Shown here piece by piece: positions 25,576 through 33,273 of a stretch of DNA of 64,000 bases. The position numbers and the translations under genes are program-made. Source of the stretch: UBA6183 sp943372215 (GTDB lineage: Bacteria; Bacteroidota; Bacteroidia; UKL13-3); the NCBI GenBank assembly GCA_943372215.1, contig CALRXU020000006.1:159222-223221 (forward strand), given 5' to 3'. Under the pieces are notes generated by a model. It had not been told where the DNA came from, did not search any database, and saw only the letters and a list, made by a program, of their open reading frames with translations. The first letter of the stretch is position 1, and each line of letters begins with the position of its first letter.

Positions 25576-25821
25576 ATGAAATATTACCATTATAATTTTC
25601 ACGATTTATTTTGCTCATCAAAAGATGGCAACTATCAGTTTAATATTTTTTCCGAATTTATTATTCAATTGCTGATTGGTGAATATTTGGAGTATAAAAC
25701 TGGAATTGCTAAATATACTCAAGCCAATGGCAAAGAAGGGTTAAGCCTAGATAAAGGCAAAATTTTGAACCATATTATCTCTTGGTATAAAAGTAATGTA
25801 AGGTTTGTAATACCATCATAG
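25576..25821 (+). CDS. Hypothetical small protein (81 aa)
   Basis: ORF with ATG 25576, ending 51 bases before the CoiA-like gene. The sequence (MKYYHYNFHDLFCSSKDGNY... FSEFIIQLLIGEYLEYK) is rich in aromatic residues, has no signal peptide and no motif I know. Position and orientation suggest it could belong with the nuclease-like gene. It may also be chance. Confidence 0.4.
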   Translation: MKYYHYNFHDLFCSSKDGNYQFNIFSEFIIQLLIGEYLEYKTGIAKYTQANGKEGLSLDKGKILNHIISWYKSNVRFVIPS

Positions 25822-25872
25822 ACCTTAAAGAGCAATCAAAATGTTAATTGCAGTACTTTGAAAGATTGACGT

Positions 25873-27459
25873 ATGGAACATTCTGCCGAAATAAATAACG
25901 TATATGCTCTTACAATTGATGACCATCCGATCCACATTTCTAAAGCTCGAAGTGGACGTAAGGGTTATTATTGTATGGGATGTAAAAGAGAAATGCAAGC
26001 TGTCCTATCTCAAATAGCAAATCGGGCTTCTTATTTTCGACATGATCCAAAAGCAGTCAAGAATGGGCAGAAATGCACCTATTCCGATGAAACTTATCGC
26101 CATAAATTGGCAAAGGACATTCTTCAGATAACAAAACAAATAAGAGTTTCAGCAGTCTATAAATATCCACCGAAAGGAGTTTCAGGTAAAGCAATCCTTA
26201 TTAAGAAGTCAGAAACCATTCAGGCTTATAAAGTTAGGAATGAACTGTCTTTTTATGAGGATGAAAATGGAATTGTAAAATGGGGTAGAAATCCTGATTT
26301 ATTAGGCAAGTTTTTACTAATTAAACCAGACGTAACATTTTTTGATTTACAAAACCAACCTATCCTTCTAATAGAAATAGTTGCCACACATAAGATTAAT
26401 ACTGAAAAATTCTTAAGAATTAAGCGTTTAGGAATAGACACCGTTCAAATTACTATTCCAAAAGATTCACCACAAGAAATAGAAAGAACTTTTTCAATAA
26501 CCGATAGAACCACATGGGTCTATAATAATTTTCAAGAAAATGCAGAATACATACCAACTTCCGACACAGATTCAGAGGGAATATCATTTACTGATGAAAT
26601 CCCAACAGAGCTTTTTCAAGAATCTTTCGCATGCAGATCGTCTCAAGTTAAGAACCTTATACGCTCAATTGAACGATGTCTGGAATCAAAACCATATAGA
26701 GAAACTGAATCGGCAATTAGATCAGAAATACTCAGAGTTACGGAAAATACAAAACGAGAGCAAGAACGATTACTCGAATTTGAAGACAGCTATAGAGCAG
26801 CGTGTGAAGGAAGAACTGGAAATCGCAGAGAAGAGCTTAGAAGAGAGCAAGAAAAAATTGACGAACAATACTCCAATCTGGAAAGAAGATATATTAACAA
26901 GGCAGCAGAGCTTACAAAGGAAGAAAGACTCTTTAAGTCAGGACGAGGAGCAAGCCTTGAATCAATTAACAATAGAAGAAACGTCATTATCTCAAAGCGA
27001 GTCACAATTGAAGAACAAACAGAAAAAATTGAAAGAGAAATTATCTCAGCAGACTCCGCTATTGGAAGAGTTAGAAAGCAAATCGTTGCACAACCAGAAG
27101 ATCTTAGAAAATCTGAAGGAAGAGTTAGAGAATGGGCTAAAAATATGGAGGAATCTGAAAAATCAGAAATTGACAGCATTGGAAAAGAAAAAAGTGGAAT
27201 ACCAGAACAACTTGAGAGAGATAGAAGAGAACTTGAAGCCCGATATGCTGAAATACGAAGAGAAATTACTGGGAGAGCTAATGAAGGAAGCATTGGAAAA
27301 GATGAATTTTCCAGAAAGCTCAAAAAAGTTCATGAAGCTATTGCATTATTCTCAAGTCTCGAAGACGCTAGAGTCAATCAAAGCAGAATCATTCGCGCGA
27401 AGGAATGCTTTGACTCGGATGCTTACAAGGATTGGATTGAGCGAGAAAAAATTCTTTGA
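25873..27459 (+). CDS. CoiA-like protein: zinc-ribbon, PD-(D/E)xK-like nuclease domain, coiled-coil tail
   Basis: A 528-residue protein resembling the competence CoiA / DUF6035-type group. N-terminal zinc-ribbon-like Cys pair YYCMGCKREM (~residues 35-44) is followed by ASYFRHDPKAVKNGQKC and ETYRHKLAKDIL (~75-90). A nuclease-like core has KPDVTFFD (~152) and LLIEIVATHK (~167-176), i.e. D...E-x-V where the family often has E-x-K. After ACRSSQVKNLIRSIERCL (~250) the protein is a long charged coiled coil to the C-terminus. CoiA proteins act in processing of transforming DNA; homologues also occur in defence islands. Role here uncertain. It sits with a caspase-like gene between two comM relics. 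A second frame is open over the coiled-coil part; I prefer this frame because it continues the recognisable domain without interruption and has the more usual third-position composition. Confidence 0.65.
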   Translation: MEHSAEINNVYALTIDDHPIHISKARSGRKGYYCMGCKREMQAVLSQIANRASYFRHDPKAVKNGQKCTYSDETYRHKLAKDILQITKQIRVSAVYKYPPKGVSGKAILIKKSETIQAYKVRNELSFYEDENGIVKWGRNPDLLGKFLLIKPDVTFFDLQNQPILLIEIVATHKINTEKFLRIKRLGIDTVQITIPKDSPQEIERTFSITDRTTWVYNNFQENAEYIPTSDTDSEGISFTDEIPTELFQESFACRSSQVKNLIRSIERCLESKPYRETESAIRSEILRVTENTKREQERLLEFEDSYRAACEGRTGNRREELRREQEKIDEQYSNLERRYINKAAELTKEERLFKSGRGASLESINNRRNVIISKRVTIEEQTEKIEREIISADSAIGRVRKQIVAQPEDLRKSEGRVREWAKNMEESEKSEIDSIGKEKSGIPEQLERDRRELEARYAEIRREITGRANEGSIGKDEFSRKLKKVHEAIALFSSLEDARVNQSRIIRAKECFDSDAYKDWIEREKIL

Positions 27460-27487
27460 GCTAATGGATAAATATGATAGGTCATAA
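26540..27487 (+). other. Long overlapping ORF (315 codons) inside the CoiA-like gene
   Basis: The +1-shifted frame is open from ATG 26540 to TAA at 27487, 28 bases past the stop of the main gene. Its conceptual product is Glu/Lys/Leu-rich with heptad-like spacing (LENLKEELENGLKI, REIEENLKPDMLKYEEK), so it too looks like a coiled coil. The purine-rich DNA (GAA, AGA, AAG) explains much of this, since such sequence lacks stops in several frames. It is most likely a shadow, but an overlapping gene or an old frameshift is not excluded. Confidence 0.2.
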
Positions 27488-27971
27488 AAATATACTTATT
27501 TAAATGATTTCATCAATGCATAAATTAGCATCTTTGAATTAAATTCATTGATTTTACCTTTAAAAGCTCATTGCTTCTGGTTACTATTTTTTATTTAGAT
27601 ATGGATATGCTTTATGATTTTTAAATATTTGATTTTAGAGGTTTGTTAAACGTAACTTATAACTATTTGAATTAACTATATATTGTAGTGTAATTATTAT
27701 TTTGTAACTATATTTATATGGCAAAGAAAAAAATAAACCCTATTACTTAGATTACCGATTTCTAATCTTTACTATTCTAATTATAGCCTTATCAATGATG
27801 ATAGTGTGGGTAATGGAATTAGGTTAATTTTCCAAGGTGATTTCTTAAATCATAGAGTGAGGTAGGACTTTAAACCTGCTCGTTGAATTCTTACTAACTT
27901 TTTGTTAATAGATAAAACCAATTTGGTATTTATGAAAAATTGAATATATTTTTGTGTAATATTTTTTTAAG
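27488..27971 (+). promoter_or_regulatory. AT-rich gap with promoter for the caspase-like gene
   Basis: This 484-base gap is very AT-rich and holds no convincing gene. Near its end TTTG (27922-27925) is followed after 21 bases by TATTTTTG (27947-27954), a good match to the Bacteroidota -33/-7 consensus, 17 bases upstream of ATG 27972. The very short leader supports that start. Nothing else recognised. Confidence 0.45.
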
Positions 27972-28733
27972 ATGAAAAAGTTTGCACTATTAATAGGGAG
28001 TCCTTTAACTCAAGATCATAAACGATATATTCCAGAAGTATCAATTGATATAAAAAGATATATGGATTATTTGATGTCTTCCGCTGGTGGTGGTTGGAAG
28101 AGGGAAGAAATTGCATGGTTACCTAATCCAAGTTCACGCACATTGAAGTTTTGGTTGAATAGATGTATCGGTAAAGACTTGGTTCAAATTGTCTTTTCAG
28201 GTCATGGTGATGCTGAATATATCCAAATTAACAATCATGAGTTTTTGCATATAAATAGCCTCCTTAGTATTAGGTGTAATCGTCAGATAGTAATATTAGA
28301 CTCTTGTAGGAAATTTCGTAAATATAACCCTTTAGAGGGGCTTGGGTATGGAGATTTTTTTACACGAAATTTCGGGCTTGATTATACAGATATTCAGACT
28401 GCGCGTGATCTGTACAATCATTATATTGAAAACTCAAAATTTGGAAAAATATTAATCACTGCTTGTGCAGAAGATGAGTATTCATATAGCACCCCCAATA
28501 TTGGAGGACATTATTCTCTTTCGTTATTAAAGGCATTAATGAACTGGTATGAAAGTGGGCAAGGTATGATTCTGACGGCATCAGATGCATTTGATTATTC
28601 AATAACTATCCTCGATCAAGATTATGGTGATACCAATTATTTTCAGAATCCCGAGGGATACGTTTGGGAAGATGGTTTGTACATTCCAATCGCAGTTAAT
28701 CCAAGGGTATATAGAAAGCATTATGGTACATAA
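27972..28733 (+). CDS. Caspase-like (peptidase C14 / metacaspase type) protein
   Basis: A 253-residue cysteine protease-like protein. The first strand and turn MKKFALLIGSP and PEVSIDIKRYMDYLMS fit the caspase fold. The catalytic dyad is visible as IVFSGHGD (His ~78) and VILDSCRKF (Cys ~112), the canonical SGHG and DSC motifs of C14 peptidases. ILITACAEDEYS and the following YSLSLLKALM match the fourth strand and helix of the p10-like part. No death-fold, TPR, WD40 or membrane segment is attached, so it is a stand-alone domain. It lies in a comM-relic-bounded block with a nuclease-like gene, a combination compatible with a host-defence or cell-suicide module. That role is inferred. Confidence 0.82.
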   Translation: MKKFALLIGSPLTQDHKRYIPEVSIDIKRYMDYLMSSAGGGWKREEIAWLPNPSSRTLKFWLNRCIGKDLVQIVFSGHGDAEYIQINNHEFLHINSLLSIRCNRQIVILDSCRKFRKYNPLEGLGYGDFFTRNFGLDYTDIQTARDLYNHYIENSKFGKILITACAEDEYSYSTPNIGGHYSLSLLKALMNWYESGQGMILTASDAFDYSITILDQDYGDTNYFQNPEGYVWEDGLYIPIAVNPRVYRKHYGT

Positions 28734-28782
28734 AATTCCCCATCATTTCTGAGAAAAACTGCTAATTAATGTTAAGTATTAA

Positions 28783-28990
28783 GATGTTTCATATGTCTTA
28801 ATGAAGTATACAGATGTATGAACATATATAATTAAATTGGTTAGATTAATGAGATACAGTAAATTAGCGTTATAATGTTCAGGAAATAGGTTTAGTAAAG
28901 TCAAATTTAGTCAGGGACGTATTATCAAGTTCGCTCCCACCCCAACTTTCCCTATTCAAGCTGCGGTACTGTATGGCTTCTGCCAGATGC
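28783..28990 (-). repeat. comM 3'-end relic R2 with relic of the block D promoter and start codon
   Basis: 208 bp collinear with 41895-42100. The right part (28925-28990) matches the comM tail (minus strand HLAEAIQYRSLNRESWGG) but has lost the first T of the stop codon. The left part (28783-28924) matches the upstream region of the FG-GAP giant gene, including its ATGAAACA start (here MKHLNT then stop). The -7 box TATATTTG of the intact copy (41936-41943) has become TATATATG (28823-28830) here. It is thus a dead copy of a promoter plus comM tail. The gap 28734-29320 otherwise holds the regulatory region at 29017-29108 and nothing else I recognise. Confidence 0.8.
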
Positions 28991-29016
28991 CCGAAGCCCA
29001 TTATCTCGTTTCATGC

Positions 29017-29108
29017 CCCTAAAAAGGGTGTTTTAGAAAGTAAATACCCCCTTTTAGAAAAAAGTGGGTTTCCCCTATTGTTTAAAAGAATGGTTTGGAA
29101 TAGGTTTG
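29017..29108 (+). promoter_or_regulatory. Putative promoter with a looser GGGT operator pair, block B
   Basis: CCCCTAAAAAGGGTG (29017-29030) is followed by TACCCCCTTTTAG (29045-29057) and AAAAAAGTGGGTTTCCCCTA (29058-29077). A TAGGTTTG -7 box lies at 29101-29108, 35 bp after the last GGG. The arrangement resembles the regions before 17107 and 31450, although the two G-triplets are about 40 bp apart. It would give a leader of roughly 200 bases before the gene at 29321. Confidence 0.35.
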
Positions 29109-29320
29109 AGTAAAGGAAATTTAACCATGCCAAAGTTTAGCCGTGTGTGCCCATTTAGCCTAATCAGACCCGTTTATACTCATATAGCAAAACTTCGCTT
29201 ATCGGGTCAATAGGAAGGGGATTGGCGCAGGTGTTATTCTTCAATTTGCTAGTTAGCGGTCAGCTTAAAAAAACCGTAGACAAACAAGTAACACTTAAAC
29301 AACAATAAAAAACAAAACGT

Positions 29321-29980
29321 ATGACAACAATCAAACTTCTCTTAAAATGGCTTTACGGAATCAGCTTTGCCGTTTCTGGACTTGTGTTAATGTTCTCGAC
29401 TTCCTTTATCGGTGGACTACTCCTTATTATTGGTGGATTTGTTTTACTTCCACCGACATTAAAAATGATTGAAGAGGAAATTGGAAAACCTTTAACAAGA
29501 CCCGTTAAGTATTTCACAGTTATCGGGACAATTTTCATTGGTGTGATATTTATCGCTAACAATCAAGTTGACAAGGAAAATGAAACCAATAAACAAGAAC
29601 AAGAAGCATTTGAAAGATTACCGCAACACGTTAAGGATAGCATTAACTTTGTTAAAGCACAACAAGACAGTTTAGACAACATAAAAAGAGAGGTTGAAAG
29701 ACTTGTTAGCGAAAAGAAAAATAGAAAAGAAAAAGTTGAAAAACAATTTAGCTCTTGGGACGGCTCACATCTTGGACTAACAAGTATTATAAAGAGAAGT
29801 ATGAATGATCCCGACAGTTATGAACACATAGAAACAAGATTTAGAGATGACGGCAATTCAATCTTTGTAATTACAGAGTTTAGGGGAAAGAACGCATTTG
29901 GCGGTAAAGTTAAAAATACAGTTTCTGCACGTGTTGACTTTGAAGGAAATGTAATTGAAATAATTAGCCAAAATTGGTAA
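29321..29980 (+). CDS. Hypothetical membrane protein with coiled coil and C-terminal domain
   Basis: 219 residues, function unknown. Two hydrophobic segments between ~10 and 50 (ISFAVSGLVLMFSTSF, GGLLLIIGGFVLL) and a third at ~64-82 (YFTVIGTIFIGVIFIAN) anchor it in the membrane. A charged coiled-coil stretch follows (~85-145, QQDSLDNIKREVERLVSEK). The C-terminal ~75 residues (WDGSHLGLTSIIKRSMNDPD ... FRGKNAFGGKVKNTVSARVD) form a compact alpha/beta domain of a type often seen at the C-terminus of small membrane or lipoproteins. It is the first gene of accessory block B. Confidence 0.7.
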   Translation: MTTIKLLLKWLYGISFAVSGLVLMFSTSFIGGLLLIIGGFVLLPPTLKMIEEEIGKPLTRPVKYFTVIGTIFIGVIFIANNQVDKENETNKQEQEAFERLPQHVKDSINFVKAQQDSLDNIKREVERLVSEKKNRKEKVEKQFSSWDGSHLGLTSIIKRSMNDPDSYEHIETRFRDDGNSIFVITEFRGKNAFGGKVKNTVSARVDFEGNVIEIISQNW

Positions 29981-30187
29981 GCTTGACTAAGATTAAGATT
30001 GAAAGCCAAACCACTAACAAGCGTTTGGTAAAAATGTGAATTCAGTGTTTAAATAAAACTTCATGTCAGGTTCATTGCTGTAAGAAAGTGTCCTTCATAA
30101 GCCCAACCACTCTTGCCTGCAGAATATTATTGACTAGCTAAAAGTAACACTTTAGCAACAACAGAATAACTTAATATCTTTTGAAAA

Positions 30188-30643
30188 ATGAACATCATTC
30201 AAACAATTTTACTGGCGATTATTATTGCTTCATTGACAAATTGCACCAATACTCCAACTGCTGAAAAAGTGACAACTGACCAAAATGAAATTTTAGACCA
30301 AGCTGAGATACCTCAAAGAATATATTTAACAAATTTTACAGAAAAGGATGTGGCAAGATTTACCATGTCTTCAATCATGGGACAACCTTCAAAGAAAATT
30401 AAAGTACAAAAAGAAAATGGATTGTATTTTGTTTCTTATGTTAGGAAGTCAGACTCAAAACAGTTCGAATACAAAATTCGAATTGATGATAATAAAATTG
30501 TCTGGGCTAACATAGATGGACGTTGGCGAGATTCGGAATATGACGAGAGAATTAGTTTTGAAGAGGATGGAGATAAATTAAAAATTACACAAACCTTTAG
30601 TGACGGATCCTCTTATGTTAAAGTGTTTAAAAAAGAAGATTAA
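30188..30643 (+). CDS. Hypothetical lipoprotein (151 aa)
   Basis: Short lipoprotein with signal IIQTILLAIIIASLTNC (lipobox LTNC, Cys ~19). The mature part is mostly polar beta strands (GLYFVSYVRKSD, YKIRIDDNKIVWANIDGRW, DKLKITQTFSDGSSYVKVF), a small single domain. No known motif. It follows the membrane protein at 29321 after 207 bases on the same strand, with no hairpin between them. It is within block B, between relics R2 and R3. Confidence 0.7.
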   Translation: MNIIQTILLAIIIASLTNCTNTPTAEKVTTDQNEILDQAEIPQRIYLTNFTEKDVARFTMSSIMGQPSKKIKVQKENGLYFVSYVRKSDSKQFEYKIRIDDNKIVWANIDGRWRDSEYDERISFEEDGDKLKITQTFSDGSSYVKVFKKED

Positions 30644-30857
30644 GGGTGAACCACTAACACAAAAAACAAACCCAGTTCACGCGCATACCGCAAGCATGAC
30701 AAGTCTTATTATACATTTGCCAAAGGTACAATCCATAACTATTTCTAAAGATTTTATCTAGGTTGCAGAGCGTAGGTCAACAACAACTTCTTAAACGAAC
30801 CTAATGAATCGGGTGAGTTTCGTTGACTTGATGTTAATGATTTTTAAGCCTTCGCCA

Positions 30858-30962
30858 GTTACCCGCCCCAACTTTCCCTATTCAAGCTGCGGTATTGCAT
30901 GGCTTCTGCCAGATATTCAATTTTTACCTCATCACTGCCATCCAAATCGGCTATGGCTAGGG
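30858..30962 (-). repeat. comM 3'-end relic R3
   Basis: About 100 bp, the longest uninterrupted relic. On the minus strand it reads ADLDGSDEVKIEYLAEAM then QYRSLNRESWGG and an in-frame TAA. Differences from the real tail are few and mostly conservative or synonymous (GAG, GTA; H to Y, I to M, D to N). Its inner end matches that of R1. The 806-base gap 30644-31449 contains this relic, a weak hairpin at 31076-31091 and the regulatory region at 31128-31288, and no gene I can support. Confidence 0.85.
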
Positions 30963-31075
30963 ATGCGTGCTGTTAACATAGTAACGGAGATTGTATTTTA
31001 TGTTCAGCAGCATTTGGGCAATGCATAAAAGGTGATTTCCTTCTTCAACTTAAATGGCTGATTTGGTTTAATAGG

Positions 31076-31097
31076 CCCGCGTAAGCACGGGTTTTAT
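31076..31097 (+). terminator. Weak hairpin followed by T-rich run
   Basis: CCCG-CG and C-CGGG arms (31076-31091) form a short imperfect stem followed by TTTTATT. The embedded 12-mer CGTAAGCACGGG also occurs in comM at about 42160-42171, 19 bases beyond the point where R3 ends. It could be a chance match or a displaced part of the relic. Confidence 0.25.
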
Positions 31098-31127
31098 TAA
31101 AATACATTCCTGTAAAAATAAAAACAT

Positions 31128-31288
31128 AAAAGAGTATTTACCCTAAATAGCTTGGTGAGTTTCTCCCTTTTAATCTAGTATTAATGCCCTATTAATGTGG
31201 TGGGTTTACCCTTTAAAAAAAGGGTATTTATTTGCGAAAAAAAGGGTATTTCCCTATGTGTTAATTACAAAATAGCTTTTTACATTTG
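31128..31288 (+). promoter_or_regulatory. Promoter of the S74 surface-protein gene with 22-bp-spaced operator repeats
   Basis: Three related motifs: AAAAGAGTATTTACCCT (31128-31144), AAAAAAAGGGTATTT (31215-31229) and AAAAAAAGGGTATTTCCCTA (31237-31256). The last two have GGG triplets exactly 22 bp apart. The first of these is also half of a perfect 20-bp palindrome, TACCCTTTAAAAAAAGGGTA (31207-31226). The -7 box TACATTTG is at 31281-31288, 37 bp after the last GGG. The 5' leader would be about 160 bases. The layout matches the region before 17107. Confidence 0.55.
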
Positions 31289-31449
31289 GGTGTGCTTAAC
31301 TGATCAATAAGCATATTGTGTGTAAGCCTGTATAAGCAGTATTTTTCTATTGACAAGTCCGTTGTTCAAATTGCTGTAAGTTTAGGTGAATGCCCAATTC
31401 AGTTCTTAAGAACTAACTAAACTATTTTTTAATTAAACAACTAAACATC

Positions 31450-33183
31450 ATGAAAAATTCTAACACAAAAAAGCTGCGTAAAATTTTCGCAGTAACAAGT
31501 TTATCCCTTCTATCTGGTTTGGGAGTTCTAGCACAAAATTCATCTGCTGATATTGATGCCATTCCTATAGGTGGTGCAAACAGTTGTGCATTTGGTTGGC
31601 AATCCTTGTTTAACAACAATTCAAATGACAATGCCGCTTTTGGATTTAACTCATTATGGGGAAATCAACAGGGAAACTATAACTCTGGCTTTGGCTCTAA
31701 TGCATTGTATGGCAATAAGACGGGGTCAAACAACGCTACCCTTGGCGCATATTCATTATTTAATGCCAACAATGCCAATAACAACTCTGGCTTTGGAGCG
31801 TATGCCATGTTTTCAAATACAACTGGTTCAAGCAACACGGCTGGTGGTTATCAGGCATTGTATACCAACAATGTTGGGTCTGGTCTCACTGCTTTTGGCA
31901 ATCAATCCATGTATTCTAACACCACAGGAACTGAAAATACTGCTTTGGGTAACCTAAGCTTGTACGCCAACACCATTGGTTGGAGAAATACAGCTGTTGG
32001 GCATATGGCTTTAACGGCCAATACCAGTGGATATGAAAATACGGCAGTGGGCGAGTGGGCCTTGTTAAGTAATACTTCCGGAAATGACAATACTGCAATT
32101 GGATTATGGACAATGTTTTCAAATACAACGGGGTATTATAATGCAGCCATCGGTTATGGCGCTTTGGCATACAATACCACAGGCCAACATAATGCAGGAA
32201 TGGGAACCCTTTCACTCAGAAGTAATACTACAGGGCAGCTCAATGCCGCTTGTGGTACTAGTGCCTTGTTCAATAATGTTACAGGTAATTGCAATTCAGC
32301 CTTAGGTAACGGAGCAGACGTTGCTGCCAATAATCTGACCAATGCTACTGCTATTGGTTGCGGAGCGGTGGTAAATGCCAGCAATAAAATTAGGTTGGGT
32401 GATGCGGCTGTTACCGTAGTAGAAGGTCCTGTTGCTTATACCATTTCTGATGGAAGGTTTAAAACAGATGTAAAAGAAGAAGATGTAAAAGGGTTGGCCT
32501 TCATCAATAAATTACGTCCGGTGGTTTATAATTTTGAGTGCAAAAAGTTTCAGGAGTTTATTACACAGGATATGCCTGATAGCATACGCAACGCGCATTT
32601 AGATAAAGATTTTGGCCCAGGTACAGTAATTCGCCAAAGTGGTTTTATTGCGCAAGAAGTAGAAAAAGCGGCCATGGATGCAGGATACAATTTTAATGGG
32701 GTACATAAACCAGAAAGTGCCAGCGATAATTACAGCTTAGCTTACGGCCAATTTGTAGTGCCATTGGTAAAAGGCATGCAAGAGCAACAACAAATGATAG
32801 AAGCACAAAAACAAACCATTGATAAACTTCAACAACAACTAAATGAAGTGATGGTGTTATTAAGCCAAACTGGTAAAGTAACACAAGAAGGAACAACCCA
32901 AAAAGTGGAGCTAACCGATAAAAATGCGGTGGTGTTAAACCAAAATGTGCCTAACCCATTTGCTGAAAGCACCGTGATTACTTACCAAATTCCTGGCGAG
33001 TTTAGCAAAGCACAAATTTTATTTACCTCGGTTGATGGCAACATCATTAAAGTGGTTGATATTAAAGAAAAAGGCAAAGGAACACTAAATGTATATGCCA
33101 ATGATTTAACCAATGGGTTGTATAAATACACCTTGGTTGTTGATGGTAAAACCATTGATACAAAAAGCCTAATTAAAAATTAA
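31450..33183 (+). CDS. YadA-head-like / peptidase S74 chaperone / T9SS surface protein
   Basis: 577-residue exported protein. Signal peptide to VLAQ (~29). About 270 residues of head repeats (NTAVGHMALTANTSGYENTA type, roughly 22-24 residues each) like trimeric adhesin heads, which fold as a left-handed beta-roll. An intramolecular chaperone domain of the S74 type begins at ISDGRFKTDVKEE (Ser ~333, Asp ~334) and contains GFIAQEVEKAA. A coiled coil follows (~439-478, MQEQQQMIEAQKQTIDKLQQ). The last ~80 residues are a T9SS type A sorting domain (LNQNVPNPFAESTVITYQ). It probably forms a trimeric surface adhesin. The S74 Ser-Asp pair normally performs self-cleavage, which would separate the head from the sorting domain. 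It is the sole gene of block C and has its own promoter. Confidence 0.85.
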   Translation: MKNSNTKKLRKIFAVTSLSLLSGLGVLAQNSSADIDAIPIGGANSCAFGWQSLFNNNSNDNAAFGFNSLWGNQQGNYNSGFGSNALYGNKTGSNNATLGAYSLFNANNANNNSGFGAYAMFSNTTGSSNTAGGYQALYTNNVGSGLTAFGNQSMYSNTTGTENTALGNLSLYANTIGWRNTAVGHMALTANTSGYENTAVGEWALLSNTSGNDNTAIGLWTMFSNTTGYYNAAIGYGALAYNTTGQHNAGMGTLSLRSNTTGQLNAACGTSALFNNVTGNCNSALGNGADVAANNLTNATAIGCGAVVNASNKIRLGDAAVTVVEGPVAYTISDGRFKTDVKEEDVKGLAFINKLRPVVYNFECKKFQEFITQDMPDSIRNAHLDKDFGPGTVIRQSGFIAQEVEKAAMDAGYNFNGVHKPESASDNYSLAYGQFVVPLVKGMQEQQQMIEAQKQTIDKLQQQLNEVMVLLSQTGKVTQEGTTQKVELTDKNAVVLNQNVPNPFAESTVITYQIPGEFSKAQILFTSVDGNIIKVVDIKEKGKGTLNVYANDLTNGLYKYTLVVDGKTIDTKSLIKN

Positions 33184-33200
33184 GAAACAAGCCTCTACTC

Positions 33201-33242
33201 AACGGCCAAAGCCCGCAGATTTATCTGCGGGCTTTGGCCGTT
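33201..33242. terminator. Strong bidirectional terminator
   Basis: A perfect 20-bp stem (33201-33220 with 33223-33242), 17 bases after the stop of the S74 gene. It lies between that gene and the convergent giant gene ending at 33386, so it can serve both. Confidence 0.85.
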
Positions 33243-33273
33243 ATAATTATAGTATTAGAAGAGCTATTTCCCT

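Noticed and set aside
25364..31028. Similar small plus-strand ORFs over R1 and R3 (sharing a FPY-CGI-WLL pattern) as a peptide family
   Set aside because: The shared peptide is the antisense translation of the comM tail repeat; conservation in the minus-strand comM frame explains it.
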